Source of the DNA: CAIWHR01 sp963823215
Lineage (GTDB): Bacteria; Pseudomonadota; Gammaproteobacteria; Burkholderiales; Casimicrobiaceae
Assembly: GCA_963823215.1 (NCBI GenBank)
Contig: CAWGKT010000012.1
Location: 682,001 to 746,000, forward strand
Length of the DNA stretch: 64,000 bases
Direction of reading: 5' to 3'
A program made the position numbers and the translations under genes. Each line of letters opens with the position of its first letter. The first letter of the stretch is position 1. This document shows, piece by piece, positions 50,492 through 59,437 of this stretch. Below the pieces are notes generated by a model. It was given only the letters and a program-made list of their open reading frames with translations, did not search any database and was not told the DNA's origin.

Positions 50492-51664
50492 ATGACCGAC
50501 TCGGATCGGCAGGAACCCGCCCGCAGCGTCGCGACGCGCAACCGCTTTGACCGCATGGAGTGGGCCGGCGCGTTCGGCGACCTGGGCACGCTGATTCCGT
50601 TCGTCGTGGCGTACCTCAGTATGCTCAGCCTCGACCCGTTCGGGGTTCTCTTCTCGTTCGGAGCAGCGTTGATCATTTGCGGGTTGGTCTACCGCACGCC
50701 ATTTCCCGTCCAACCCATGAAGGCGATCGGAGCCATCGCCACCACGCAGGCAGCGCAGACGCTGACGGTGTCCGCAGGCGCAGTGTTCGCTGCCGGTCTC
50801 GCCAGCGGGATCATCTGGCTGCTGCTCGGCCTCACCGGCACGGCGCAAAAGGTGGCGAAACTCATCAGCCGCCCTGTGGTGGTCGGAATCATCCTCGGTC
50901 TCGGCTTCGGGTTCATGCTGAACGGCGTGAAGATGATGGCCGACAGCTGGTGGATCGGGGGCTTCGCCCTGGCTGGCACCCTGCTGCTGCTCGGCAGCCG
51001 GCGGGTGCCGGCGATGTTCCTGTTGCTGATCTTTGGAGCCGTCTGCGGAATCGTCGTCGACCCAACGCTTGCCGGACAACTCGCCGTCATCGCCGTCGAG
51101 CCACGCCTGCCGACCTTCGCCTTGGGCAGCATTGGTTGGAACGACGCGCTGATCGGCACTGTGTTCCTGGCTCTGCCGCAGGTGCCACTGACCCTGGGCA
51201 ACGCCATCATCGCGATCACCGAAGAGAACAATCAACTGTTCCCCGACCGCCCGGTTACCCAACAGCGGGTTGCGGTTTCAACCGGCCTGATGAATCTCGG
51301 CAGCGCGACGCTGGGCGGAATACCGATGTGTCATGGCGCCGGCGGGATGGCCGGACACGTTCGCTTCGGGGCGCGGACCGGTGGCGCGCCCATCATCCTG
51401 GGTGTCATTCTCGTGCTTCTGGCACTCTTCTTCAGCAGCTCCGTCGGGACGCTCTTGCGCATCTTCCCGCCTGCGATTCTCGGCGTCATCCTGTTTCTCA
51501 CCGGCGCACAGTTGGCGCTCGGCGCCTGCGACATCAGCAAGGACAAGGGAGAGCGCTTCGCGACAGTCGTGACCGCGGCGCTCGCCATCTGGAACGTGGG
51601 CATTGCATTCGTTGTCGGCAGCCTCGTTTACCAGCTCGCGCGTCGAGGATGGTTGAGGCTATGA
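50492..51664 (+). CDS. MOT1-type molybdate/sulfate permease
   Basis: A 390-residue membrane protein with about ten helices, of the MOT1 branch of the SulP superfamily. It starts with WAGAFGDLGTLIPFVVAY near residue 24 and contains PFPVQPMKAIGAIA near 71 and PMCHGAGGMAGHVRFGARTGGAP near 280, the two signature motifs of MOT1 molybdate transporters. It lacks a STAS domain, as expected. Position between the regulator and the molbindin gene supports molybdate rather than sulfate. ATG at 50492 has only a weak ribosome binding site. Confidence 0.88.
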   Translation: MTDSDRQEPARSVATRNRFDRMEWAGAFGDLGTLIPFVVAYLSMLSLDPFGVLFSFGAALIICGLVYRTPFPVQPMKAIGAIATTQAAQTLTVSAGAVFAAGLASGIIWLLLGLTGTAQKVAKLISRPVVVGIILGLGFGFMLNGVKMMADSWWIGGFALAGTLLLLGSRRVPAMFLLLIFGAVCGIVVDPTLAGQLAVIAVEPRLPTFALGSIGWNDALIGTVFLALPQVPLTLGNAIIAITEENNQLFPDRPVTQQRVAVSTGLMNLGSATLGGIPMCHGAGGMAGHVRFGARTGGAPIILGVILVLLALFFSSSVGTLLRIFPPAILGVILFLTGAQLALGACDISKDKGERFATVVTAALAIWNVGIAFVVGSLVYQLARRGWLRL

Positions 51665-51741
51665 GGCAAGGCAACGTCGCGCGTTCGGCGCGGCCCGAGA
51701 GGTATAAAATGGGACCTTACGCAATCCACAACGAGGTTTGA

Positions 51742-51957
51742 ATGAAAATCAGCGCCCGCAACAACATTCCTGGCAAGGTCACGCACATCACGCTCGGCCC
51801 GGTCAGCGCCGAAGTGACGATCAACGTTGCTCCGGGAATCGACATCGTCTCAGTGATCAGCACGACATCCGCGAAAGAACTCAAGCTCGCCGTCGGAACG
51901 CCGGCATTCGCAGTCATCAAGGCGAGCAGTGTCATGGTGGGCGTCGAACATGCCTAG
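51742..51957 (+). CDS. Molbindin (single Mop/TOBE domain)
   Basis: A 71-residue molybdate-binding protein. MKISARNNIPGKVTHITLGPVSAEVTIN and TTSAKELKLAVGTPAFAVIKASSVMVG are the conserved parts of a Mop domain; such proteins assemble into hexamers that store molybdate or tungstate in the cytoplasm. TATAAA at 51703-51708 is a possible -10 and AGGTTTGA precedes the ATG. It ends the metal gene set. Confidence 0.93.
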   Translation: MKISARNNIPGKVTHITLGPVSAEVTINVAPGIDIVSVISTTSAKELKLAVGTPAFAVIKASSVMVGVEHA

Positions 51958-52514
51958 ACTCGGCCTGCACGCGCCGCCGCAGCATCGGGATCTTGGCAGC
52001 GACTTGCTGCTCAATATACTGGGCCACCGCTACGGCGGCAAACCGGGCGGATCTCTGGGGACGACTTCGAATACCTTGGTGCCGACGTTCACCTGAACGC
52101 CCGACCGGCTTGGAGGGTCCGCGGCCCTGATCGCGGGTAACCGGCAAGGGACTTTTCGAACACCCAGGCTGTTGCCGCCTGTGGCAAGAGTATCTCGGCC
52201 GGAATCGAATGCCCGAAATCGAGCGTTCGATCGCTACGACCGAAGGCGGTCGCCGCCGTCGTCGCATCCTTCGTCGCCGTAGCGGCGCGACACTCGCTCG
52301 ACGCAGCGTGCGACCCGTTGCTCCGCTGAGTTTTGCGGAGCCGCGGCGCTTGCGCCGGTCCGAAGAAGCGCCACCGGAGTGAGGTCAGGCACATGTCCGG
52401 GCATGAAGTGGAGCTTGATCGGACCGGCAGTCGAGGCGACGTAGTCGCGTACCATTGCGCGCTTCCCGATCCCCCATCAATGCAATCCGCCGCCACCGGC
52501 ATCCGTCCCCACCG
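51958..52514. other. Degenerate region with traces of lost genes
   Basis: 557 bp without an intact gene. The left part reads on the minus strand as two adjoining frames, VNVGTKVFEVVPRDPPG and then AVAQYIEQQVAAKIPMLRRRVQAE, which look like one unidentified protein split by a shift. The right part (52235-52455) has the transposase-like trace listed separately. No clear promoter for the downstream EamA gene is apparent. Confidence 0.45.
52235..52455 (-). mobile_element. Probable IS630-family transposase remnant
   Basis: The minus-strand frame contains VRDYVASTAGPIKLHFMPGHVPDLTPVALL, resembling the IS630 DDE segment in which KLHFLPGYxPDLNP precedes the last catalytic Glu. The following residues are no longer conserved and the rest of the gene and terminal repeats are not recognisable. 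It borders the molybdenum/tungsten region on the right, as the IS3 remnant does on the left. Assignment rests on one motif. Confidence 0.45.
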
Positions 52515-53426
52515 TTGAAAACGCATCTTTCCCCGCGCGACCTCGCGCTGACGCTCGCCGTCGTCGCCCTCTGGGGCTACACGTTCGTCCCGACCAGGAT
52601 CGCGCTCGACGAGGTCCCGCCGTTCGCGCTCGCGGCACTGCGCTTCCTCTTCGCCGCGGTGCCGATGGTGTTCTTCATCCGGCCGCCGGCCATGCCGTGG
52701 CGCAACGTGGTCGCGTACGGTATTGCGATCGGTGTCTGCCAGTTCGGTCTGCTGTTTCTCGGCATCAAGCTGGGCATGCCCGCGGGCCTGTCCTCGCTCG
52801 TGATCCAGGTGCAGGTGTTCTTCACGATCGGGCTCGCCGTCGCCTTCGCCGGCGACCACCTGCGCCGGCACAATCTCGTGGGCGGCGCGATTGCTGCAGC
52901 CGGCATGATCGTGCTCGCGGCGTACAAGCTCGCGGGTGGTCTTGCCGGCACCCTGCTCGGCTTCGCGCTCGTCGTCGCCGCGGCATTCGCGTGGGCGGTC
53001 GGCAACATCGTCGCCAAGCGTGGCGCGGGTGATCACGGCGCCGACATGTTCGCGCTCACCGTGTGGTCGAGCCTCGTGCCGCCGCTGCCGCTTGCCGCGC
53101 TGGCCTTCGTGTTCGAGGGCGGCTGGGCGGTTCCGCAGGCCGTCGCGTCGATGAGCCTCCTCGCGTGGGGCTGCGTGCTGGTGATGTCCTACGGCGCGAC
53201 GCTGTTCGGCTACGGCTCGTGGAACGCGCTGCTGCACCGCTATCCGACGGCGCTCATCTCGCCATTCGCGTTGCTGATTCCCGTTTCGGGCCTCGCGAGC
53301 GGCGCGCTCTTTCTCGGCGAGACGCTCGCGCCGACACAGATCGCCGGCGTGGCGCTGGTCTTCGCCGGCCTCGTTGTCAACGTCTACGGACTGAAGATGC
53401 GGGCCTGGCTGGCGCGACGAATGTGA
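52515..53426 (+). CDS. EamA/DMT-family transporter
   Basis: A 303-residue protein with ten helices and two EamA halves. The opening LALTLAVVALWGYTFVPTRIALDEVPPFALAALRFLFAAVP is typical of the family that includes the O-acetylserine/cysteine exporter. The start is TTG at 52515 (LKTHLSPRD), as no ATG/GTG lies closer to the first helix; upstream frame extension enters the degenerate region. The end has LGETLAPTQIAGVALVFAGLVVNVYG. The substrate is not determinable. Confidence 0.88.
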   Translation: MKTHLSPRDLALTLAVVALWGYTFVPTRIALDEVPPFALAALRFLFAAVPMVFFIRPPAMPWRNVVAYGIAIGVCQFGLLFLGIKLGMPAGLSSLVIQVQVFFTIGLAVAFAGDHLRRHNLVGGAIAAAGMIVLAAYKLAGGLAGTLLGFALVVAAAFAWAVGNIVAKRGAGDHGADMFALTVWSSLVPPLPLAALAFVFEGGWAVPQAVASMSLLAWGCVLVMSYGATLFGYGSWNALLHRYPTALISPFALLIPVSGLASGALFLGETLAPTQIAGVALVFAGLVVNVYGLKMRAWLARRM

Positions 53427-53530
53427 ACTGGGGGACCGTCGACCGGGATCGGCCCGATGATGCAGCGGCCCGGGATCGGCGCGGCGGCGTCAGGCGGGGC
53501 CGCCGCCCGCGGAGGTTCAGCAATCGCGCA

Positions 53531-54025
53531 TCACTCCATGGGAACCGCCGGCAGCTCGACCACTCGCGGCAGGTGCCCGGTCGCCGAGAGAAAACGCTCG
53601 AGACTGTCGTGCGGGATGACCAACGTCGCCGTGTTGACGAGCGGGTGGGCTTGCACGGCGTCGGCGTCCCACAGCGACCGGTCGATGATGAACTCAACGG
53701 CGCCGGACGCATCATTGACAAGCCCGAGGAGGCTCACGGCGCCGGGGAGAAGCCCCAGATGCTCTTGCAGGCGCTCGGCCGAGGCGAAGCTCAGGCGGCC
53801 CGCACCGAGCAACTCCCCCAGCGCATCGAGGCGGATCGCCTTGTCATGCGACGCCGTGACCAGGAAGTGCCGCTTTCCTTTCCTGTCGCGCAGGAAAAGG
53901 TTCTTGGTCTTTGCGCCCGGCAGCGTCGGCACGAGCCGCTCGGATTCTTCCACCGTCATCACCGCCGGGTGCTCGTGCCGAGTGGCCGCGACACCGTGCC
54001 GGCACAGAAAGTCGTCGAGGTTCAT
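53531..54025 (-). CDS. YbaK/ProX-type aminoacyl-tRNA deacylase
   Basis: A 164-residue trans-editing protein that hydrolyses mischarged tRNA (for example Ala-tRNAPro). Family features are the start MNLDDFLCRHGVAATRHEHPAVMTVEES, the lysine/asparagine segment GAKTKNLFLRDRKGKRHFLV near residue 39, and the Gly loop LGLVNDASGAVEFIID near 100. The composition is that of the ProX (prolyl editing) group. Monocistronic, divergent from soxB across 141 bp that contain a TAGAAT box at 54115-54120. Confidence 0.9.
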   Translation of the reverse strand: MNLDDFLCRHGVAATRHEHPAVMTVEESERLVPTLPGAKTKNLFLRDRKGKRHFLVTASHDKAIRLDALGELLGAGRLSFASAERLQEHLGLLPGAVSLLGLVNDASGAVEFIIDRSLWDADAVQAHPLVNTATLVIPHDSLERFLSATGHLPRVVELPAVPME

Positions 54026-54166
54026 CAGCGCTCAGCGCAACCTGCTTCCAACCTCCGTGTCCGCGCGGCGATCGGCTGGCAATGGGCGATGAACTCTGCG
54101 CGACCCGGTACCGTTAGAATAAGCGATCGCGCGTGGCAGCGACAACCGGGCAGCGCCTGGCCTTCC

Positions 54167-55421
54167 ATGAAATATTCGATCTTCTCCATTGCGCGCAATG
54201 CGCGAAGCCACCACGAGCACTGGCCGCTCGCCTGGCGCAGCCCCGCGCCGAAGCCGCGGTACGACGCGATCGTCGTCGGTGGCGGCGGGCACGGGCTCGC
54301 GACCGCCTACTACCTCGCAAAGGAGCACGGCCTCGCCAACGTGGCGGTGCTCGAGAAGGGCTGGCTGGGCGGCGGCAACACCGGGCGCAACACGACGATC
54401 GTGCGTTCCAACTACCACCTCGATTCCAACGCCCATTTCTACGAATTCTCGCTCAAGCTGTGGGAGACGCTCGCGCAGGACCTCAACTTCAACGTGATGT
54501 ACAGCGCGCGCGGCGTGCTGAACCTCGTGCACTCGCCGGCCGACATGGACGCCGCGATCCGCCGCGGCAACGCGATGCGGTTGAACGGCATCGACGCAAA
54601 ATTCATGACCCGCGACGAGATCGCGCGCTGGATTCCCAATCTCGACTGCTCGCCCGACGCGCGCTTTCCGATCCATGGCGGCCTGCTCCAGCCGCGCGGG
54701 GGCACCGTGCGCCACGACGCGGTCGCCTGGGGCTACGCGCGCGCCGCCGATGCGCGCGGCGTCGACATCATCCAGCAATGCGCGGTGACCGGCATCCGGG
54801 TCGAGAACGGCGCGGTCACCGGCGTCGACACCACGCAGGGATTCATCGCCACGAAGAAGCTCGGGCTCGCCGTCGCCGGCCATTCCGGCCACGTCGCCGC
54901 AATGGCGGGCCTGAAGCTGCCGATCGAGTCGCACGTGTTGCAGGCGATGGTGTCCGAGCCCGTCAAGCCGGTGCTCGACACCGTCGTCACGTCGGGCGCG
55001 GTGCACTTCTACATCAGCCAGTCCGACAAGGGCGAGCTCGTGATGGGCGGCGATCTCGATTTCTGCAATTCCTACTCGCAACGCGGAAACCTGCCGGTGA
55101 TCGAGCATTTCGTCGCCGCCTGCCTCGCGCTCTTCCCGAGCTTCGGGCGCCTGCAAGGCGATGCGCACCTGGGGCGGCATCTGCGACATGACGATGGACG
55201 GCAGTCCCATCATCGGCAAGCTGCCGATCAAGGGGCTCTACCTTTCGGGCGGCTGGTGTTACGGCGGATTCAAGGCCACGCCCGCCTCCGGCTGGCTTCT
55301 TGCCTACACGATTGCGCGCGACGAGCCACATGCGCTCAACGCCGCGTTCACCCTCGATCGCTTCGCCGAAGGCCGGACGATCGACGAAAAGGGGGTGGGA
55401 CCCTATGCCTGGGCCCACTGA
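54167..55421 (+). CDS. soxB: Sarcosine oxidase beta subunit SoxB (frameshift at about 55155)
   Basis: FAD/FMN-carrying subunit of heterotetrameric sarcosine oxidase, which demethylates sarcosine to glycine with formation of 5,10-methylene-THF and H2O2. The N-terminus YSIFSIARNARSHHEHW and the FAD motif VGGGGHGLATAYYLAKEHG near residue 33, then GGGNTGRNTTIVRSNY, are characteristic. At about 55155 (CTGCAAGG) the frame breaks; the next one resumes exactly with MRTWGGICDMTMDGSPIIGK and ends at 55421. The interval is 3n+1; removing one base gives 417 residues, the normal SoxB length. Confidence 0.9.
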
Positions 55422-55448
55422 GTTCGTGCTCCTTGCAGCGGGACGGGC

Positions 55449-55713
55449 ATGCTGCTGATCCCCTGCCCCTGGTGCGGGCCGCGCAACCAGATCGAGTTCA
55501 CCTATGGCGGCGACGCGACGGTGCGGCGACCCGTGCTCGAGGCGCCGGAGGCGGAATGGGTTCGCTACGTCTATGTCCGCGACAATCCGATGGGACCGCA
55601 CGTCGAGTGGTGGTCCCATAGCGCCGGCTGCCGGCAATGGTTCAGGCTCTACCGCGATACGCGGACCGCATGACATCCTGGCGAGCGCCGAACCCGGCGC
55701 CACGCCGCCGTGA
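55449..55713 (+). CDS. soxD: Sarcosine oxidase delta subunit SoxD (frameshift near its 3' end)
   Basis: Zinc-binding small subunit. MLLIPCPWCGPRNQIEFTYGG carries the CPWC pair; the second half of the metal site is HSAGCRQWF. The uninterrupted frame ends at 55673, 13-15 residues short of usual, but an extra C at 55666-55667 explains this: the shifted frame reads THDILASAEPGATPP and stops at 55713, overlapping the soxA GTG as GTGA. Corrected length is 87 residues. Confidence 0.87.
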
Positions 55714-58700
55714 GCCGCAGCGTGGCGCAGCCCTGCCGACTGCCCATTGGCGGAGTAATCGATCGCGCGCAACCATTGCGGTTCGAGTTCAACGGCGTCG
55801 GCTACGAAGGCTTCGCGGGCGACACCCTGGCCGCAGCGTTGCTCGCCAACGGTGTGCACCTCGTCGGCCGCAGCTTCAAGTATCACCGGGCCCGCGGCAT
55901 CGTCGGCGCCGGCGTCGACGAGCCCAACGCGCTCGTCCAGCTCGGCGTCGGTGCGCGCACCGAGCCGAATGTTCGCGCGACCACGCAGGAGCTCCGCGAC
56001 GGGCTTGTCGCCACGAGCCAGAACTGCTGGCCGTCGGTGCGCTTCGACATCGGCGCGATCAACGGTCTCGCGTCGCGGCTCATTCCCGCGGGTTTCTACT
56101 ACAAGACGTTCATGTGGCCGCCGACGCCGAAGTGGTGGCTCCGGTACGAGCACGCGATCCGCCACGCCGCGGGCATGGGGCGCGTGGCGACGCTGCCCGA
56201 TCCGGATGCCTACGAGCACCAGTACGCGCATTGCGACGTGCTCGTGATCGGCGCGGGTCCCGCCGGGCTCGCCGCCGCCCGCGCGGCGGCGCATGCCGGC
56301 GCGCGCGTCGTACTCTGCGACGAGAATCACGTCTTTGGCGGCAGCCTGCTCGGCACCGCCGCGACCATCGATGGATCGCGCGCTGCGGCATTGGATCGCG
56401 GCGACCGTCGCCGACCTGGCGGCACATTCCGAGGTCACGCGCTGCTGCGGACCACCGCCTTCGGTTGCTACGACGGCAATCTCGTCGGACTGATCGAGCG
56501 CGTCACGGATCATCTCCCGCACGCGGAACGGCCCCCACGCTCACTTCGCTCGCTGCCCCCCGAGGGGCGCCGTACCCTTCGGGCGGCCGAGCGGGTACGG
56601 ACCGCGCCAGCGCCTGTGGAAGCTCGCGCCCGGCCGTCGTCCTTGCCGCCGGCGCGCACGAGCGCCCCATCGCCTACGCGAACAACGACCTGCCGGGTAC
56701 GATGCTGGCGGGCGCCGTCGCGCACGTACGTCGAGCGTTATGCGGTGCGCCCCGGCTCGCGTGCCGTGGTGTTCGCCAACAACGACAGCGCGTACGCGAC
56801 GGCGCTCGCGTTGCAGGCCGCGGGCGTCGTCGTCGCCGCCATCGTCGACCCGCGCGCGGGACCGGGCCTCGATGGCGCGCTGCCACACGCGGCCCGCGAA
56901 GCCGGCGTGCCAATTCTCGCGAAATCAGCCATCGTCGGCGCGCATGGCGTGAGGCGCGTGGCCGCGGTCGACATTTCTCCACTGGCCGGGCACAACGTCC
57001 GACGCATCGAGTGCGATCTCGTCGCGCTGTCCGGCGGCTGGAACCCCGCGGTCCACCTCCATTCGCAGGCGCGCGGCAAGCTGCGCTACGACGACATGCT
57101 CGCGACCTTCGTGCCGGACGGCGCGTCTTCGCTCCTCACGCCGGCAGGCGCGGCGAACGGCCGCTTCGACCTGGCCGGCGCGCTGGCCGAGGGTCACGCC
57201 GCGGGCCTGTCGGCCGCCGCGCAGGCAGATTTTCCGGCCGGCGATCGCCTCGGCGCCCCGCATGCCGCGCCGGTTGCTGCCGGCATGCCGCAGCCGCTCT
57301 GGAGCGTGCCGGCGCGAACGCGCGGCGCCAAGCGTTTCGTCGACCTGCAGAACGATGTCACGGTCGACGACATCGCGCTCGCCGTGCGCGAAGGCTACCA
57401 GTCGGTCGAGCACCTCAAGCGCTACACCACGCTCGGCATGGGCACCGATCAGGGCAAGCTGTCCAGCATCGTCGGCCTCGCGCTGCTGGCGGAACGACTC
57501 GAGCTGCCGATTCCACAGGTCGGCACCACCACCTTCCGCCCGCCTTACACGCCGGTCGCGCTGGGCGCGTTTCCGGGTCGCGAGTCGCGTGCGCACGTCG
57601 CGCCGACGCGCTTGTCCGCGATGCACGACTGGCACGTCGCGCATGGTGCGCGCCTGGTCAACGCGGGCTACTGGAAACGGCCGCACTCGTACCCGCGGGC
57701 GGGCGAGTCGGCGGACGATGCCGCGCTGCGCGAGGCGAAGAACGTGCGCACCAACGTCGGCATCGTCGACGTCTCGACGCTCGGCAAGATCGAGCTTCAG
57801 GGACGCGATGTCGCCGAATTCCTGAATCGCGTCTACGGCAACCGTTGGGACACGCTGGCCGTGGGCCGCTGCCGCTATGGCGTGATGCTGCGCGACGACG
57901 GCATGGTGTTCGACGACGGCACGACGTCGCGCCTCGGCCCCGCGCACTACCTGATGACGACGACCACGGTCAACGCCGTCAAGGTCATGCAGCACCTGGA
58001 GATGCTGCTGCAGGCCGACTGGCCGCAGCTCCAGGTCTTCGCCACATCGGTGACCGAGCAGTGGGCCGCTGCCGCGGTGTCCGGCCCGCGCGCGCGGGAC
58101 GTGCTCGCGAAGATCGTCGACATCGACCTATCGAATGAAGCGTTCCCGTTTCTCGCGGTCGGGGCCTGTCGCGTGCGCACCGCCACGGGCCAGGTTCCCG
58201 CCCGACTCCTCCGGATGAGCTATTCCGGGGAGCTCGCCTACGAGATCCACGTGCCGGCGGACCGCGGCCGCATGATGTGGAAGGCGGTGCTCGCGGCGGG
58301 CGCGGAATTCGGGATCATGCCGTACGGCACCGAGGCGATGAGCACGCTGCGCATCGAGAAGGGCCACGTCGTGGTTGGAGCCGAAGCGGACGGCCGCACC
58401 ACGGCCGATGACCTCGGCATCGGCAACCTCGTCAGCGCCACCAAGTGGTGTATCGGAAAGCCGCTGCTGTCGCGGCCGGCGCTGCTTGCCCCCGACCGCT
58501 GGCAGCTCGTCGGGCTCACCGCGCTGTACGGCGCGCCGATGCCGCGCGGCGCCAAGATCGTCGTCGATCCCGACCGCGCGCCGCCGAACCCGATGCTGGG
58601 GCACGTAACCTCGTGGTGCCGGAGCCCGAATCTCGATGCGTGGATCGCGCTTGCGCTCGTCGCCAACGGCCGCGCGCGGCACGGCGAAACGCTGTGGGCG

Positions 58701-58787
58701 GTGTCGCCGCTCGCCGGCTCGAAGGTGCGGGTGAAGGTCGGCCCGCCCTGCTTCGTCGATCCTGACGGGGGGCGGCTTCGTGCCTGA
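55710..58787 (+). CDS. soxA: Sarcosine oxidase alpha subunit SoxA (open frame with internal shifts and a repeat insertion)
   Basis: About 1025 residues. N-terminal 2Fe-2S-ferredoxin-like segment (FEFNGVGYEGFAGDTLAAALL), NAD-binding DVLVIGAGPAGLAAARAAAHAG near residue 177, and a C-terminal aminomethyltransferase-like THF domain (from about residue 640; SGELAYEIHVP, MPYGTEAMSTLRIEKGH). Between 56380 and 56720 conserved sequence lies in three frames: WIAATVADLAAH is in one, LLRTTAFGCYDGN in another, VVLAAGAHERPIAYANNDLPG in a third and YVERYAVRPG back in the first. Net shifts sum to a multiple of three, so the frame stays open. A 71-bp dispersed repeat sits at 56530-56600, inside this zone. Function of the encoded protein as sequenced is doubtful. 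Confidence 0.87.
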   Translation: MSRSVAQPCRLPIGGVIDRAQPLRFEFNGVGYEGFAGDTLAAALLANGVHLVGRSFKYHRARGIVGAGVDEPNALVQLGVGARTEPNVRATTQELRDGLVATSQNCWPSVRFDIGAINGLASRLIPAGFYYKTFMWPPTPKWWLRYEHAIRHAAGMGRVATLPDPDAYEHQYAHCDVLVIGAGPAGLAAARAAAHAGARVVLCDENHVFGGSLLGTAATIDGSRAAALDRGDRRRPGGTFRGHALLRTTAFGCYDGNLVGLIERVTDHLPHAERPPRSLRSLPPEGRRTLRAAERVRTAPAPVEARARPSSLPPARTSAPSPTRTTTCRVRCWRAPSRTYVERYAVRPGSRAVVFANNDSAYATALALQAAGVVVAAIVDPRAGPGLDGALPHAAREAGVPILAKSAIVGAHGVRRVAAVDISPLAGHNVRRIECDLVALSGGWNPAVHLHSQARGKLRYDDMLATFVPDGASSLLTPAGAANGRFDLAGALAEGHAAGLSAAAQADFPAGDRLGAPHAAPVAAGMPQPLWSVPARTRGAKRFVDLQNDVTVDDIALAVREGYQSVEHLKRYTTLGMGTDQGKLSSIVGLALLAERLELPIPQVGTTTFRPPYTPVALGAFPGRESRAHVAPTRLSAMHDWHVAHGARLVNAGYWKRPHSYPRAGESADDAALREAKNVRTNVGIVDVSTLGKIELQGRDVAEFLNRVYGNRWDTLAVGRCRYGVMLRDDGMVFDDGTTSRLGPAHYLMTTTTVNAVKVMQHLEMLLQADWPQLQVFATSVTEQWAAAAVSGPRARDVLAKIVDIDLSNEAFPFLAVGACRVRTATGQVPARLLRMSYSGELAYEIHVPADRGRMMWKAVLAAGAEFGIMPYGTEAMSTLRIEKGHVVVGAEADGRTTADDLGIGNLVSATKWCIGKPLLSRPALLAPDRWQLVGLTALYGAPMPRGAKIVVDPDRAPPNPMLGHVTSWCRSPNLDAWIALALVANGRARHGETLWAVSPLAGSKVRVKVGPPCFVDPDGGRLRA
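56530..56600 (+). repeat. Dispersed GC-rich repeat inserted in soxA
   Basis: Begins GGCCCCCACGCTCACTTCGC and continues with CCCCCCGAGGGGCG and ACCCTTCGGGCGGCCGAGCG. It is homologous to the reverse complement of the 81-bp tandem units at 11462. It adds about 25 codons (PPRSLRSLPPEGRR region) at a place where SoxA proteins have none. Copy at 3372 is shorter. Confidence 0.75.
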
Positions 58788-59385
58788 CGAAAATGTCTTC
58801 GTGATAGGCGCGACGATGTCCGGGCACTACGGACCGCCGACTACCGGGGTGACGCTCACGGAGACGAGCTTTGCAGGCACGTGGAACGTCCAGGGCGATG
58901 CGCACGCGCCGGAGTTCGCGGACGAGGTGCGCCGGCTTTTCGACGTGACGCTTCCGATCGCCCCCAATACGACCACGCGAACCCCGACGCTTACCGCGCT
59001 TTGGTTGGGACCCGCGTCGTGGCTGATCGTGTGGGCCGGCAAGGCGGCGCCGGAGAACTTCGACGCGCGCCGCGACGCGCTCAACGCCGTCGGCGGCGCA
59101 TTGTTCGACGTCACCGCGAGCCGTATCGCGTGGACGGTCGCCGGCGCCCACGCTGCTACGGTGCTGGCCAAGAGCTGCCCGCTCGACTTCCACCAGCGCG
59201 CGTTCCCGGAAGGCGCCTGCGCGCAGAGCGTGTTCGCGCACATGAATGCACTCGTCTACCGGCGCGCCGCCTCGCCGGCCTTCACGTTGTTGGTGGCGCG
59301 CAGCCTCGCGCGCGACGCCTGGCTCACGCTTTGCCGTTCGGCCGCACCGTACGGTTACGACGTGCTGGCACCGCGGTACTTCTAG
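58780..59385 (+). CDS. soxG: Sarcosine oxidase gamma subunit SoxG
   Basis: A 201-residue subunit related to the T-protein-like fold, completing soxBDAG. Supporting segments are LTALWLGPASWLIVWAG near residue 73, GALFDVTASRIAWTVAGAHAATVLAKSCPLDFH near 105 and VFAHMNALVYRRA near 150. GTG at 58780 overlaps the soxA stop by 8 bp. It is intact. Confidence 0.9.
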   Translation: MPDENVFVIGATMSGHYGPPTTGVTLTETSFAGTWNVQGDAHAPEFADEVRRLFDVTLPIAPNTTTRTPTLTALWLGPASWLIVWAGKAAPENFDARRDALNAVGGALFDVTASRIAWTVAGAHAATVLAKSCPLDFHQRAFPEGACAQSVFAHMNALVYRRAASPAFTLLVARSLARDAWLTLCRSAAPYGYDVLAPRYF

Positions 59386-59437
59386 ACTTTCGGACCTGCC
59401 TTCCCCCACGCCACCCCTCACCACGCTCGTTGACGCG

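Noticed and set aside
56530..56600. An unusual SoxA-specific domain
   Set aside because: The DNA is homologous to an intergenic repeat in the same window, so the encoded residues are a by-product.
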